This document shows, in pieces, positions 44,637-54,057 of a stretch of 64,000 nt of DNA. A program made the translations under genes and the position numbers. The stretch lies in the NCBI GenBank assembly GCA_019639235.1, contig JAHBSG010000004.1, positions 124,001-188,000 of the forward strand. Reading direction: 5' to 3'. Each line of letters opens with the position of its first letter. Position 1 is the first letter of the stretch. The notes below the pieces were generated by a model. That model did not search any database and had not been told where the DNA came from. It worked only from the letters and a program-made list of their open reading frames with translations. The DNA comes from Acidobacteriota bacterium (GTDB lineage: Bacteria > Acidobacteriota > Blastocatellia > Pyrinomonadales > Pyrinomonadaceae).

Positions 44637-47249
44637 TCAATTTTGTCCCGCCGCCTTTTCCCCCTCGCTCGGGGAAAATATAAGTTCGCCGTTCTTTGCA
44701 GTCACGTTTACGGTCTGGCCCGCGGCGATCTCACCATTAAGCAGCTTGACCGCAAGCGGATTTTGCACCAGCGATTGAATCGCCCGCTTAAGCGGCCGAG
44801 CACCGTAAACCGGGTCGTAACCCTCGGTGATCAGAAGATCACGGGCAGATGCGTCAAGCTCAATCGCGACGTTTCGTTCGGCAAGCATCGTTTTGAGCTT
44901 CGCAAGCTGAATGTCGATGATCGAAGCGATCTCTTCTTTCCCGAGTTGATGGAAGACGACGATGTCGTCGATCCTGTTCAGGAACTCCGGCTTGAAATGG
45001 TCGCGAAGTACCTGAAGCACATTCGCACGAATATCGCGGTCGGCGAGCGGGTTCTCGGCCGAGGCCTGTATCTCACGCGAACCGAGGTTCGAGGTCATTA
45101 TCAGGACCGTATTCTTGAAATCCACCACCCGGCCCTTGCTGTCGGTCAAACGGCCGTCATCAAGGATCTGGAGAAGGACATTGAACACATCAGGGTGAGC
45201 CTTTTCGATCTCGTCGAAAAGCACAACCGAATACGGCCGGCGCCGGACAGCCTCGGTCAGTTGGCCGCCTTCCTCGTAACCGACATAACCCGGAGGAGCG
45301 CCGATCATCCGGGCGACAGCGTGCTTCTCCATGTATTCGGACATATCGAGCCGGACCATGGCCCGCTCGTCATCGAAAAGAAATTCCGCGAGAGCGCGGG
45401 CAGTTTCCGTCTTACCAACGCCAGTCGGGCCAAGAAAGATGAACGAGCCGACCGGTCGATTCGGGTCCTGAAGACCAGCCCTCGCACGGCGAACGGCGTT
45501 TGCCACTGCCGAAAGTGCCTCGTCTTGCCCGATGACGCGATGGCGAAGGTTGTCCTCCATCGAAACAAGCTTCTGCATTTCGCTTTGGAGCATCTTTGAA
45601 ACCGGCACGCCGGTCCATTTTGCGACGACCTCCGCGACGTCTTCCTCATCGACCTCTTCTTTTAAGAAGACACCTTCTTTCTGCAGGTCTTCAAGCCTCG
45701 CCTGCTCGGTCTCAAGCTGCTTTTCGAGTTCGGGTATGCGGCCGTACTGTAGCTCTGCGGCCTTATTTAGGTCGCCGGCCTGGCGGGCGTGCTCAAGCTC
45801 AAGCTTTGCTTCTTCAAGCTGCTCTTTGCCGGTACGCATCTTCTCGATCTCTTCTTTTTCCGACTGCCACTTGGCCTTCATCGCCGAGGATCGTTCTTTA
45901 AGATCCGCGATCCGCTTCTCAATATCGCCGAGCCGTTCCTTCGATTTTTCGTCGGTCTCGCGTCCGAGTGCTTGCCGCTCGATCTCAAGTTGCAGGATCT
46001 CGCGCTCGAGTTCATCGATCTCCTGCGGAAGCGAATCGATCTCGATTCGGATCCGCGATGCCGCCTCGTCTATCAGGTCGATGGCTTTATCCGGGAGGAA
46101 TCGATCAGTAATGTAGCGGTTCGAGAGCATCGCCGCCGCAACGATCGCGGCATCTTTAATGCGAACACCGTGGTGGACCTCGTAGCGTTCCTTCAAGCCT
46201 CTGAGTATTGCGATGGTGTCCTCAACGTTCGGCTCGCCGATGTAAACCTGCTGGAAGCGTCGCTCGAGGGCTTTATCTTTTTCGATGTACTTCTGATATT
46301 CGTTCAGCGTCGTCGCACCGACAGCCCGCAATGTGCCGCGGGCAAGAGCCGGCTTTAGCATGTTCGAAGCATCGATGGCGCCTTCCGAAGCTCCGGCTCC
46401 AACAAGTGTATGAAGCTCATCGATGAAGAGAATTATTTGGCCCTCGGCTTTCTCGATCTCCTTGAGTACTGCCTTTAGTCGGTCTTCGAACTCGCCGCGA
46501 TACTTCGCTCCGGCGAGCATCGCACCAAGGTCGAGCGAGACAAGCCGCTTGTTCTTGAGCGTTTCCGGCACGTCGCCTGACACGATCCGCTGGGCAAGTC
46601 CCTCGACGATCGCTGTTTTACCGACACCGGGTTCGCCGATCAGCACAGGGTTGTTCTTTGTCCTCCGAGAGAGTATCTGGATCGTCCGCCTGATCTCATC
46701 GTCGCGGCCAATAACGGGGTCGAGCTTGCCTTTCCGCGCTCGCTCGGTCAGGTCCTGAGCGTATTTTTCGAGTGCCTGGAAATTTTCCTCGGCGTTTTGG
46801 TCCGTGATCCGCGATCCGCCCCGCATTTCTGTGATCACCGTTTCAAGGTCTTCGCGGGTCACGCCGTTCGAGCGGAGGATGCGGCCTGCGTCTCCATCTT
46901 TTTCCGAGGCGATCGAAAGCAGCAGGTGCTCGGTCGAGACGTACTCGTCCTGCATCTTCTCCGCGATTTTCTGAACTTCCTGAAAGAGCGTGTTCGTGCG
47001 CGAGCTGAAATACTGCTGCCCGCCGGTGACCTTCGGCATCTTGTCGATCGAGGCCTGAATGTCGGCTGCGATGGCCGTCGCATTTGCACCGATCTTTCCG
47101 AGGATCGGCTTCAGCACGCCTTCCTTTTGCTCAAGCATCGCGGCCAGAATATGCTCCGGCTCCACCTGCTGGTTTTGTGCCTTTTCCGCAACTCCGATCG
47201 CCGCCTGAACTGCCTCTTGCCCGCGGATCGTAAATCTATCGAATCTCAT
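44637..47249 (-). CDS. clpB: ClpB disaggregase
   Basis: The 870-residue AAA+ protein has a Clp N-domain (1-150), AAA-1 with GEPGVGKT (about 206), a full coiled-coil M domain (~410-530, heptads in [17 protein letters not shown] and beyond) and AAA-2 with GPTGVGKT (about 609) and MTSNLGS. No ClpP-docking loop is visible, as expected. It rescues aggregated proteins together with DnaK/DnaJ/GrpE. A weak AAGGA lies before the ATG. It is downstream of hsp20 across a hairpin and upstream of grpE. Confidence 0.97.
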   Translation of the reverse strand: MRFDRFTIRGQEAVQAAIGVAEKAQNQQVEPEHILAAMLEQKEGVLKPILGKIGANATAIAADIQASIDKMPKVTGGQQYFSSRTNTLFQEVQKIAEKMQDEYVSTEHLLLSIASEKDGDAGRILRSNGVTREDLETVITEMRGGSRITDQNAEENFQALEKYAQDLTERARKGKLDPVIGRDDEIRRTIQILSRRTKNNPVLIGEPGVGKTAIVEGLAQRIVSGDVPETLKNKRLVSLDLGAMLAGAKYRGEFEDRLKAVLKEIEKAEGQIILFIDELHTLVGAGASEGAIDASNMLKPALARGTLRAVGATTLNEYQKYIEKDKALERRFQQVYIGEPNVEDTIAILRGLKERYEVHHGVRIKDAAIVAAAMLSNRYITDRFLPDKAIDLIDEAASRIRIEIDSLPQEIDELEREILQLEIERQALGRETDEKSKERLGDIEKRIADLKERSSAMKAKWQSEKEEIEKMRTGKEQLEEAKLELEHARQAGDLNKAAELQYGRIPELEKQLETEQARLEDLQKEGVFLKEEVDEEDVAEVVAKWTGVPVSKMLQSEMQKLVSMEDNLRHRVIGQDEALSAVANAVRRARAGLQDPNRPVGSFIFLGPTGVGKTETARALAEFLFDDERAMVRLDMSEYMEKHAVARMIGAPPGYVGYEEGGQLTEAVRRRPYSVVLFDEIEKAHPDVFNVLLQILDDGRLTDSKGRVVDFKNTVLIMTSNLGSREIQASAENPLADRDIRANVLQVLRDHFKPEFLNRIDDIVVFHQLGKEEIASIIDIQLAKLKTMLAERNVAIELDASARDLLITEGYDPVYGARPLKRAIQSLVQNPLAVKLLNGEIAAGQTVNVTAKNGELIFSPSEGEKAAGQN

Positions 47250-47271
47250 GTCCTTATTTTATCCTAAAGAC

Positions 47272-47312
47272 GGCGCGACGCAGAGAGCTTGTTGTGCAGG
47301 GCTCTCTGCGCC
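47272..47312 (-). terminator. Hairpin between hsp20 and clpB
   Basis: CGCAGAGAGC (47279-47288) pairs with GCTCTCTGCG (47301-47310) around a 12-nt loop. The T tract after it on the minus strand is weak, so it may attenuate or stabilise the hsp20 message rather than fully terminate. Confidence 0.5.
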
Positions 47313-47340
47313 GTTCCGTCGGTTCCTGCAAATCGGAGAA

Positions 47341-47832
47341 CTAAGCGTTCGCTGACTTGCTTTCTGCTTCGATCGCCTTCGCTCCGGTTCCGGAAGCGGT
47401 GATCTCGATCTTCCGGGCCTTGGTCTCTTCTCGCTTCGGAAGAGCAACGCGGAGAACTCCATTCTCAAAGTCCGCCGTAGCTCCTTCGGCGGTGATCGTC
47501 TGCGGAAGCGTGAACTGTCTCGTGAACGAACCGTAAGCTCGCTCAACGCGATGGTAGTTGTCGCCCTCGGTCTTCTTCTCGAACTTGCGTTCGCCCTTTA
47601 GGGTCAGCACATTGTTCTCGACCGAAACCTCAAAGTCTTCGCGGTTCATTCCCGGAAGCTCGGCTTCAACGATGAGCCGGTTCTCGTCTTCATAAATATC
47701 CACGTTAGGGCTCCACGAGCCGCGAGCAAATTCGCCGCGGTCAACTGAGGCCGGCACTGCGCTAAAAAGCCGGTTCATTTCGTCGTTAAGCGTCCGAAGT
47801 TCGCGAAAGGGGTCAAATTTGATCATGCTCAT
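47341..47832 (-). CDS. Hsp20/alpha-crystallin small heat-shock protein
   Basis: The 163-residue holdase has a short N-terminal arm (MSMIKFDPFRELRTL), an alpha-crystallin domain (VDIYEDENRLIVEAELPGM to VLRVALPKREE) and a short C-terminal tail. The ATG at 47832 is chosen over nearby ATGs because GGAGG sits 8 nt upstream. It precedes clpB on the same strand. A consensus-like promoter and a palindrome lie directly upstream. The IxI/V tail motif typical of many Hsp20s is not obvious. Confidence 0.92.
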   Translation of the reverse strand: MSMIKFDPFRELRTLNDEMNRLFSAVPASVDRGEFARGSWSPNVDIYEDENRLIVEAELPGMNREDFEVSVENNVLTLKGERKFEKKTEGDNYHRVERAYGSFTRQFTLPQTITAEGATADFENGVLRVALPKREETKARKIEITASGTGAKAIEAESKSANA

Positions 47833-47873
47833 AATCATTTCCTCCAAAAAGTTACTGGTTGATTGGGTTCAAT

Positions 47874-47889
47874 GACTAAATAATTAGTC
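47874..47889. promoter_or_regulatory. Palindrome at the predicted hsp20 transcription start (candidate operator)
   Basis: GACTAA (47874-47879) and TTAGTC (47884-47889) form a 6-bp inverted repeat with a 4-bp centre. It covers about +1 to +16 of the hsp20 transcript predicted from the promoter at 47897-47925. It is not the CIRCE sequence. Confidence 0.45.
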
Positions 47890-47896
47890 TAGGAAA

Positions 47897-47925
47897 ATAA
47901 TAAAATCTGAGTGTTATAATGTCAA
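47897..47925 (-). promoter_or_regulatory. Sigma70-type promoter of hsp20
   Basis: On the minus strand TTGACA (47920-47925), a 17-bp spacer and TATTAT (47897-47902) give a near-consensus promoter. Transcription would start near 47890, leaving a leader of about 58 nt. Confidence 0.7.
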
Positions 47926-47982
47926 GTGTATTTTGTACGTCCACGGGCCTGAGAGAATTTGCATATTTCCATTGTCGAATAG

Positions 47983-48034
47983 ATGACACAACCGCCTTTT
48001 CTCGGTTATATTTAGGAACGTTCTATAACAACCG
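47983..48034 (+). promoter_or_regulatory. Candidate promoter with overlapping inverted repeat for the nucleoside operon
   Basis: ATGACA (47983-47988) and TTATAT (48006-48011) are 17 bp apart. CGGTTATA (48003-48010) and TATAAC-A-ACCG (48024-48034) form an imperfect inverted repeat covering the -10 box and the predicted start, a typical repressor position. Confidence 0.4.
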
Positions 48035-48088
48035 AAAGACGGGAATTCTCGTTTCTCCTCGCCCAATTTTTCGGACCAGCCGGCGCAT

Positions 48089-49153
<1,065 letters not shown>

Positions 49154-49164
49154 GGGCTTGAGCT

Positions 49165-50076
49165 ATGCAGGATATCCTGAATTGGGGTTTCTTTTTCTCG
49201 GGACTGACGGCGGCGACGCCGCTGATCTTTGCTGCGCTCGGTGGGCTTTTTTCGGAGCGGTCGGGCGTGATCAACATTGCACTTGAAGGGCTCCTGCTTT
49301 CCGGTGCATTCACCGCTGCTGTGGTAACGTACCAGACTGGGAATCCGTATCTCGGCCTGCTCTGTGGTATTGGTGCGGGTATTGTCACTGCAGCCGTTTA
49401 TGCGATCGCAGTGTTGGAATTTGAGGCGGATCAGGTTGTCGCCGGTATGGCGATAAACTTCTTGATGCTTGGGCTGCCCGCATTGATCAGCGGCGTGATC
49501 TACGACTCAACGGGTTCAACGCCGCAGATCGATAAAGCACAGAAGATACCGGTCATCTTCGGCGGCCTTTCGTATGCGACGATACTTGCTCTTTTCACGG
49601 TCGCCGTAGCGTGGTATGCCCTCTACAAAACACCGTTCGGTTTGCGGCTCCGAGCCGCCGGTGAAAATCCGGAAGCGGCCGACGCGGCGGGTATTAATGT
49701 GAAGCTGCTTCGGTACTCGGCGGTCATCATTTCGGGCGTTCTCGCAGCGATCGGCGGGGCATTCCTTGCCACCGGCCAATCGTCGCTGTTCACCCGCGGC
49801 ATGTCGGCGGGCCGCGGCTTCATCGCTTTGGCAGCATTGATCCTGGCGAAGTGGAAACCGGTGCCGGTATTGTTCGCGTGTTTGTTCTTCGGGTTCACGG
49901 AGGCCCTTACGATACAGATACAAGGGGCGCCATGGGCAAAGATCAACGGAGAACCGATCCCGATCCAGTTCATTGAAATGATCCCTTATGTCCTCACGAT
50001 CATTGTGCTGGCCGGCTTCATCGGATTGAGCCGTGCACCAAAGGCTCTGGGGCAACCGTACAGGAAAGAGAAGTAG
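49165..50076 (+). CDS. ABC transporter permease, second subunit
   Basis: The 303-residue partner permease has about 8-9 hydrophobic segments with FAALGGLFSERSGVINIALEG and LRAAGENPEAADAAGIN, the same family motif set as its upstream neighbour. It begins 11 nt after the first permease and is followed 14 nt later by the purine nucleoside phosphorylase, suggesting one operon. Together the two permeases would form a heterodimeric channel. Confidence 0.9.
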   Translation: MQDILNWGFFFSGLTAATPLIFAALGGLFSERSGVINIALEGLLLSGAFTAAVVTYQTGNPYLGLLCGIGAGIVTAAVYAIAVLEFEADQVVAGMAINFLMLGLPALISGVIYDSTGSTPQIDKAQKIPVIFGGLSYATILALFTVAVAWYALYKTPFGLRLRAAGENPEAADAAGINVKLLRYSAVIISGVLAAIGGAFLATGQSSLFTRGMSAGRGFIALAALILAKWKPVPVLFACLFFGFTEALTIQIQGAPWAKINGEPIPIQFIEMIPYVLTIIVLAGFIGLSRAPKALGQPYRKEK

Positions 50077-50090
50077 CAGACATAGCAAAG

Positions 50091-50945
50091 ATGACGCTAG
50101 AAAATGCGGCGGAGGCCGCCGATCTCATTCACAGCAAAACTGAACTCCGCCCGCGTATCGCGATCGTCCTTGGCAGCGGATTGGGGGCATTTGCGGACGA
50201 ATTGGAGGACGCAGTTTCGATCCCCTACGAAAGGATTCCGCACTTTGTTCGTTCCACTGTTGAGGGGCACGCGGGTCGGTTGGTCATCGGAACCTGTGGC
50301 GGTGTCCCTGTGGCCGTACAGCAGGGGCGTTTCCATTTCTATGAGGGCTATTCGATGGAACAGGTAATGTTCCCGATGCGGGTCTTTGGGCGGATGGGTG
50401 TTGAGGCCGTGATCCTGACCAATGCGGCCGGGAGCTTAAAGGCTGGAATGCGGCCGGGTGACCTGATGCTGATCGCGGACCACATCAACATGATGGGCGT
50501 TAATCCGCTTCGCGGCCCGAATGATGAAAGGCTCGGCCCGCGGTTTCCGGATATGACGCAGGTTTACGATCGGGAGCTGCAGCGCTTGATCGACGAAGAA
50601 GCCAACGGCATTGCGAAGGAGCGCGTCGAGGCGGGGAAGGACAAGACTTTCAAGGATTTTCTTCACCGCGGCGTCTATTGTGCGCTCTCCGGCCCGACCT
50701 ACGAAACACCGGCGGAGATCAGGCTCTATCGCACACTTGGGGCAGATGCGGTTGGAATGTCGACGGTTCCGGAGGCGATCGCTGCCCGGCACCAAGGCAC
50801 GCGGGTCGCCGGCATTTCGTGCATCACCAACTTTGCGGCGGGAATGACGGACGACATAATTCATCACGATGAGGTAATGGAAGTCGGAGCTCGCGTTTCT
50901 GAGGTATTCAAGGAGTTGCTGCGTCGGGTCATCAAGCGTATATGA
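50091..50945 (+). CDS. Purine nucleoside phosphorylase (trimeric, PNP-MTAP family)
   Basis: The 284-residue enzyme cleaves purine nucleosides with phosphate to base and ribose 1-phosphate. Visible motifs: VLGSGLGAFADELEDAV at the N terminus, FHFYEGYSMEQVMFPMRV, TNAAGSLKAGMRPGDLM and the base-binding loop YETPAEIR with VGMSTVPEAIAARHQG. Size fits the trimeric class. Its last bases overlap the next gene by 4 nt. Confidence 0.95.
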   Translation: MTLENAAEAADLIHSKTELRPRIAIVLGSGLGAFADELEDAVSIPYERIPHFVRSTVEGHAGRLVIGTCGGVPVAVQQGRFHFYEGYSMEQVMFPMRVFGRMGVEAVILTNAAGSLKAGMRPGDLMLIADHINMMGVNPLRGPNDERLGPRFPDMTQVYDRELQRLIDEEANGIAKERVEAGKDKTFKDFLHRGVYCALSGPTYETPAEIRLYRTLGADAVGMSTVPEAIAARHQGTRVAGISCITNFAAGMTDDIIHHDEVMEVGARVSEVFKELLRRVIKRI

Positions 50946-51571
50946 TCATCGGAATCTGTGGAGGAACAGGCTCAGGAAAGACGACCATCGCTCGGGCGAT
51001 AGTCGATGCTGTCGGCCGTGAAAATGTCGTCCTCGTCGAACAGGACAGTTACTATCGCAATCTTGCTGACATGCCTCTCGATGAGCGGCACCAGGCGAAC
51101 TTCGACCATCCGGATTCGATCGACAGCGATATGTTGGTTAATCATCTAATTCGGCTAAAACAAGGCCTCGTGGTCGAGATGCCGTTGTACGATTTTAAGA
51201 GCCACACGCGGAGCGACGAGATAGAGATCATTCGGCCCAAGCAGGTCGTGATCGTCGAGGGCATATTGATCTTTGCCGAGCCGCGTGTGTTGGACCTGCT
51301 AGATATGCGGGTTTATGTCGATACACCGGATGACATCCGTTTCATCCGCCGGCTGCGAAGGGATATCGCCGAACGCGGGCGGACCGTTGACTCGGTCATC
51401 GACCAATACTACCGGACGGTCCGGCCGATGCATTTTGAGTTCGTCGAGCCCTCAAAACGGCATGCCGATATCATCATTCCCGAGGGATCGAACACCGGGA
51501 TAAGTGTCGAACTTCTTTGCAGCCTGGTGAGGGAAGAACTCAAGAAGGAAACGACCGTGACCGCAACTTAA
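50942..51571 (+). CDS. udk: Uridine kinase
   Basis: The 209-residue kinase phosphorylates uridine and cytidine to their monophosphates. The P-loop is GICGGTGSGKTT (about 4-15), followed by QDSYYRNL, NFDHPDSID and PLYDFKSHTR, all typical of Udk. Length is normal. It overlaps the phosphorylase stop by 4 nt (ATGA) and its TAA touches the ATG of the cytidine deaminase, so the three are translationally coupled. No uracil phosphoribosyltransferase is seen. Confidence 0.95.
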   Translation: MIIGICGGTGSGKTTIARAIVDAVGRENVVLVEQDSYYRNLADMPLDERHQANFDHPDSIDSDMLVNHLIRLKQGLVVEMPLYDFKSHTRSDEIEIIRPKQVVIVEGILIFAEPRVLDLLDMRVYVDTPDDIRFIRRLRRDIAERGRTVDSVIDQYYRTVRPMHFEFVEPSKRHADIIIPEGSNTGISVELLCSLVREELKKETTVTAT

Positions 51572-51970
51572 ATGGACGAAACCGCTGAAAGATTGCTCTC
51601 CGCTGCCCACGAATGCAGGGAAAGGGCCTTTGCCCCGTTCTCCGGTTTCCGGGTCGGTGCCGCGGTCGAGGCTGATGACGGTTCGATCTTCGCGGGCTGC
51701 AATGTCGAATCGGCGAGCTACGGGCTCACGATGTGCGCAGAGCGTGTGGCGATCTTTTCGGCGGTCGCCGCGGGCCGCAAACGCATCAAACGGATTTCGG
51801 TCGTTGCCGAGAGCGACGAACTAACGGCGCCATGCGGGGCCTGTCGCCAGGTGATCTGGGAGTTCGGCGGCGATATTCCGGTAACATTATCGAACCTCAA
51901 TCGCAAAACCGAAACTATCCGGATGAGCGAACTTCTTCCCAAGGCCTTTGATTCCACATACTTGAAATGA
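51572..51970 (+). CDS. cdd: Cytidine deaminase
   Basis: The 132-residue homotetrameric-type deaminase converts cytidine to uridine. The zinc site is formed by CAERVAIFSA and PCGACRQ. The N-terminal FSGFRVGAAVE and NVESASYGLT bind the nucleoside. It begins one base after the uridine kinase stop, so its product could feed directly into that kinase. Length is typical of the T-CDA class. Confidence 0.96.
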   Translation: MDETAERLLSAAHECRERAFAPFSGFRVGAAVEADDGSIFAGCNVESASYGLTMCAERVAIFSAVAAGRKRIKRISVVAESDELTAPCGACRQVIWEFGGDIPVTLSNLNRKTETIRMSELLPKAFDSTYLK

Positions 51971-52509
51971 ATGCATTTTTGTAAAATTTGTTGTGGTAAT
52001 CATATTGCAAATGTGCTACAGTTGTTTCGGTGATGAGCGAGGGCCAATATTTAAGGATCTGCGGCCGAGGACGAAGTATGATTTCCTCGGATGTTGAATT
52101 TATGGGCTTTCAGCGATCGGTCGCGGTTGCGACGGGCTTGGCTCTTTTGCTCGGTCGACTCTGCCGTTTGTTTCACGTGTTTCATTTGTTTCATTCGTTT
52201 CAGGTGTTTCAGGCGTTTCAGGTGTTTCAGAAACGCACACTCTCTTGGAAAAATGAAACAAAGCGACCCGATATGGGGAATTATTACCCAGTTTCCTGGG
52301 AAATCATCAAAAACGCCGATATATGTTCCACACCGTTCCACCCGCGGTGCTCGCCGGTCGAACATTTCCGACGAGAAACGCATCGTCTAGAATGGGTCAA
52401 CTTCATAGGAATGGAGATAATGAGGTTTGCGGACGGCATCAAGTTTGGAACTGGTAGCCCAAGCCGCTCCGAGACCGCCGTTTGGGAACGATTGGAGAAA
52501 ATGTAAGCA
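51971..52509. other. 539-base gap with a short-repeat tract, no confident gene
   Basis: This gap separates cdd from the exported amidohydrolase. It contains a nine-base tandem repeat (52168-52230). An open frame of about 158 codons crosses it on the plus strand (52030-52506) but has no family resemblance, repeat-derived residues and no good ribosome binding site, so it is not called. Confidence 0.6.
52168..52230. repeat. 9-bp tandem repeat, seven units
   Basis: Seven units of the form NNGTTTCAN run head to tail, for example GTGTTTCAG (52104-type unit at 52204-52212 and 52222-52230). In one frame they would encode repeated F-H/Q tripeptides; in the opposite frame repeated K-H/K-R tripeptides. 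It is a microsatellite-like tract. Confidence 0.85.
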
Positions 52510-53931
52510 ATGAAAAAGATCCTTGTCAGTTTTGTTTTAACCATATCTCTCTTCTTTGCCATACCCGTTCGAGCTCATTCGGCTATCGATGCCGCGTATC
52601 AAACGACGAATATCGATCTTTTGATCGTCGGTGGGACTCTTGTGACGATGGATGCAGGCCGCCGTGTGATCGAAGACGGCGCCGTTGCTATTCGCGACGG
52701 CAAGATCATTGCGGTCGGCACGAGGGCAGAGGTGGCGCGGGGCTTTCGTGCCCGGCGAACGATCAACGCTGCAGGTAAGGTGGTCATTCCCGGCCTTATC
52801 AACACGCACACGCACGTCCCGATGACGCTCTTTCGCGGGATCGCGGATGACATGGACCTGCAGGAATGGCTGACCAAGTTCATCTTTCCGGCTGAGGCTA
52901 AAAATGTCGATGAACCGTTCGTCCGGGCCGGAACTCGGCTTGGCCTCGCGGAAATGATTCGCGGAGGGACGACCACGTATTGCGACATGTACTACTTTGA
53001 GGACGCCATCGCCGACGAGACCTCGAAGGCAGGTGTCCGAGGTGTGCTCGGGCAAACGATAATCGATTTTCCTGTCCCCGATGCAAAGACCTTTGCCGAT
53101 GGACTTGAGTTGACCGAGCGGTTCATTAAAAAGTGGCAGGGCCATCCGCTGATCGTTCCGGCGGTTGCTCCGCACGCTCCATATACGGTTTCGGAGAATA
53201 ACCTCACAGATGCTCGGGCGCTTTCAGACAGGCTTGGGGCTCCGCTTGTTATTCACCTTGCCGAAGCGAATACTGAGACCGAATTCATCCAGCAAAAACA
53301 CGAAGGGATGCGGCCGATCGAGTTTATGGAAAAGATCAATTTCTTCAATGGCCGGACCATCGCCGCCCACGTGATCCAAGCAAATGCCGCGGAGCTTGAC
53401 GTTCTCAAGCGCAACAATGTCGGCATTGCGCATAATCCGCAGTCGAACATGAAGCTGGCTGCGGGTGTCGCTCCGGTGCCGATGATGTTGGCCAAGGAAT
53501 TGAACGTCGGTCTCGGCACGGACGGGCCGGCCTCGAACAATGACCTATCGCTATGGGAAGAGATGGATACGGCGGCAAAACTCCACAAGGTCTTCTCCGG
53601 CGACCCGAAGGTCGTGTCAGCTGAGCAGGTATTCGCTATGGCGACCATCGGCGGGGCAAGGGCTCTTCATATGGGAGACAAGATCGGTTCGATCGAGGCA
53701 GGAAAGCTTGCCGACATCGTCATCGTTGACATTGATGGCCTGCACCAGACGCCGATGTTCAACATCTATTCGCACCTTGTTTACGCGACCAAATCGTTTG
53801 ACGTTCGAACGGTCGTCATCAATGGCCGAGTTGTGATGCAGGACCGTCGTTTGCTCACGTTAAACGAAAATGCTATAAAGACTGAAGCAATCGCATATCG
53901 CAAAAAGATCGTCGAGAGCTTGAAAAATTAG
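52510..53931 (+). CDS. Exported amidohydrolase (MtaD/SAH deaminase-like)
   Basis: The 473-residue metal-dependent hydrolase resembles 5'-methylthioadenosine/S-adenosylhomocysteine deaminases of the ATZ/TRZ family. Zinc ligands: NTHTHVPM (about 97-104), HLAEAN (about 245-250) and GTDGPASNND (about 336-345). It also has the family IPGLINTHTH and GTLVTMDAGRR segments. Unusually it has an N-terminal signal peptide (MKKILVSFVLTISLFFAIPV), so it should act outside the cytoplasm. It follows the nucleoside operon on the same strand. A terminator lies just downstream. Confidence 0.88.
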   Translation: MKKILVSFVLTISLFFAIPVRAHSAIDAAYQTTNIDLLIVGGTLVTMDAGRRVIEDGAVAIRDGKIIAVGTRAEVARGFRARRTINAAGKVVIPGLINTHTHVPMTLFRGIADDMDLQEWLTKFIFPAEAKNVDEPFVRAGTRLGLAEMIRGGTTTYCDMYYFEDAIADETSKAGVRGVLGQTIIDFPVPDAKTFADGLELTERFIKKWQGHPLIVPAVAPHAPYTVSENNLTDARALSDRLGAPLVIHLAEANTETEFIQQKHEGMRPIEFMEKINFFNGRTIAAHVIQANAAELDVLKRNNVGIAHNPQSNMKLAAGVAPVPMMLAKELNVGLGTDGPASNNDLSLWEEMDTAAKLHKVFSGDPKVVSAEQVFAMATIGGARALHMGDKIGSIEAGKLADIVIVDIDGLHQTPMFNIYSHLVYATKSFDVRTVVINGRVVMQDRRLLTLNENAIKTEAIAYRKKIVESLKN

Positions 53932-53934
53932 CCT

Positions 53935-53966
53935 GCGGGCATTTCGTTGCCCGCTTCGTCATTTTT
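53935..53966 (+). terminator. Rho-independent terminator after the amidohydrolase
   Basis: GCGGGC (53935-53940) pairs with GCCCGC (53949-53954) around an 8-nt loop, followed by TTCGTCATTTTT. Confidence 0.8.
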
Positions 53967-54057
53967 GGGGTATCGAGTGCATAGGTCGTTGAAAGTGAGC
54001 ATCCCCGTAGTTCGCTTGGCCTTTATACGGAGACGTAAGTCAGAAAGGAGGACTGAA

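Noticed and set aside
44379..45599. 406-codon frame antisense to clpB and grpE
   Set aside because: Opposite strand of a strongly supported ClpB gene; no motif or homology is visible.
52030..52506. 158-codon open frame between cdd and the amidohydrolase
   Set aside because: No family resemblance, composition dominated by repeat-encoded F-H/Q triplets, poor start context, and it fills a gap that otherwise looks non-coding.
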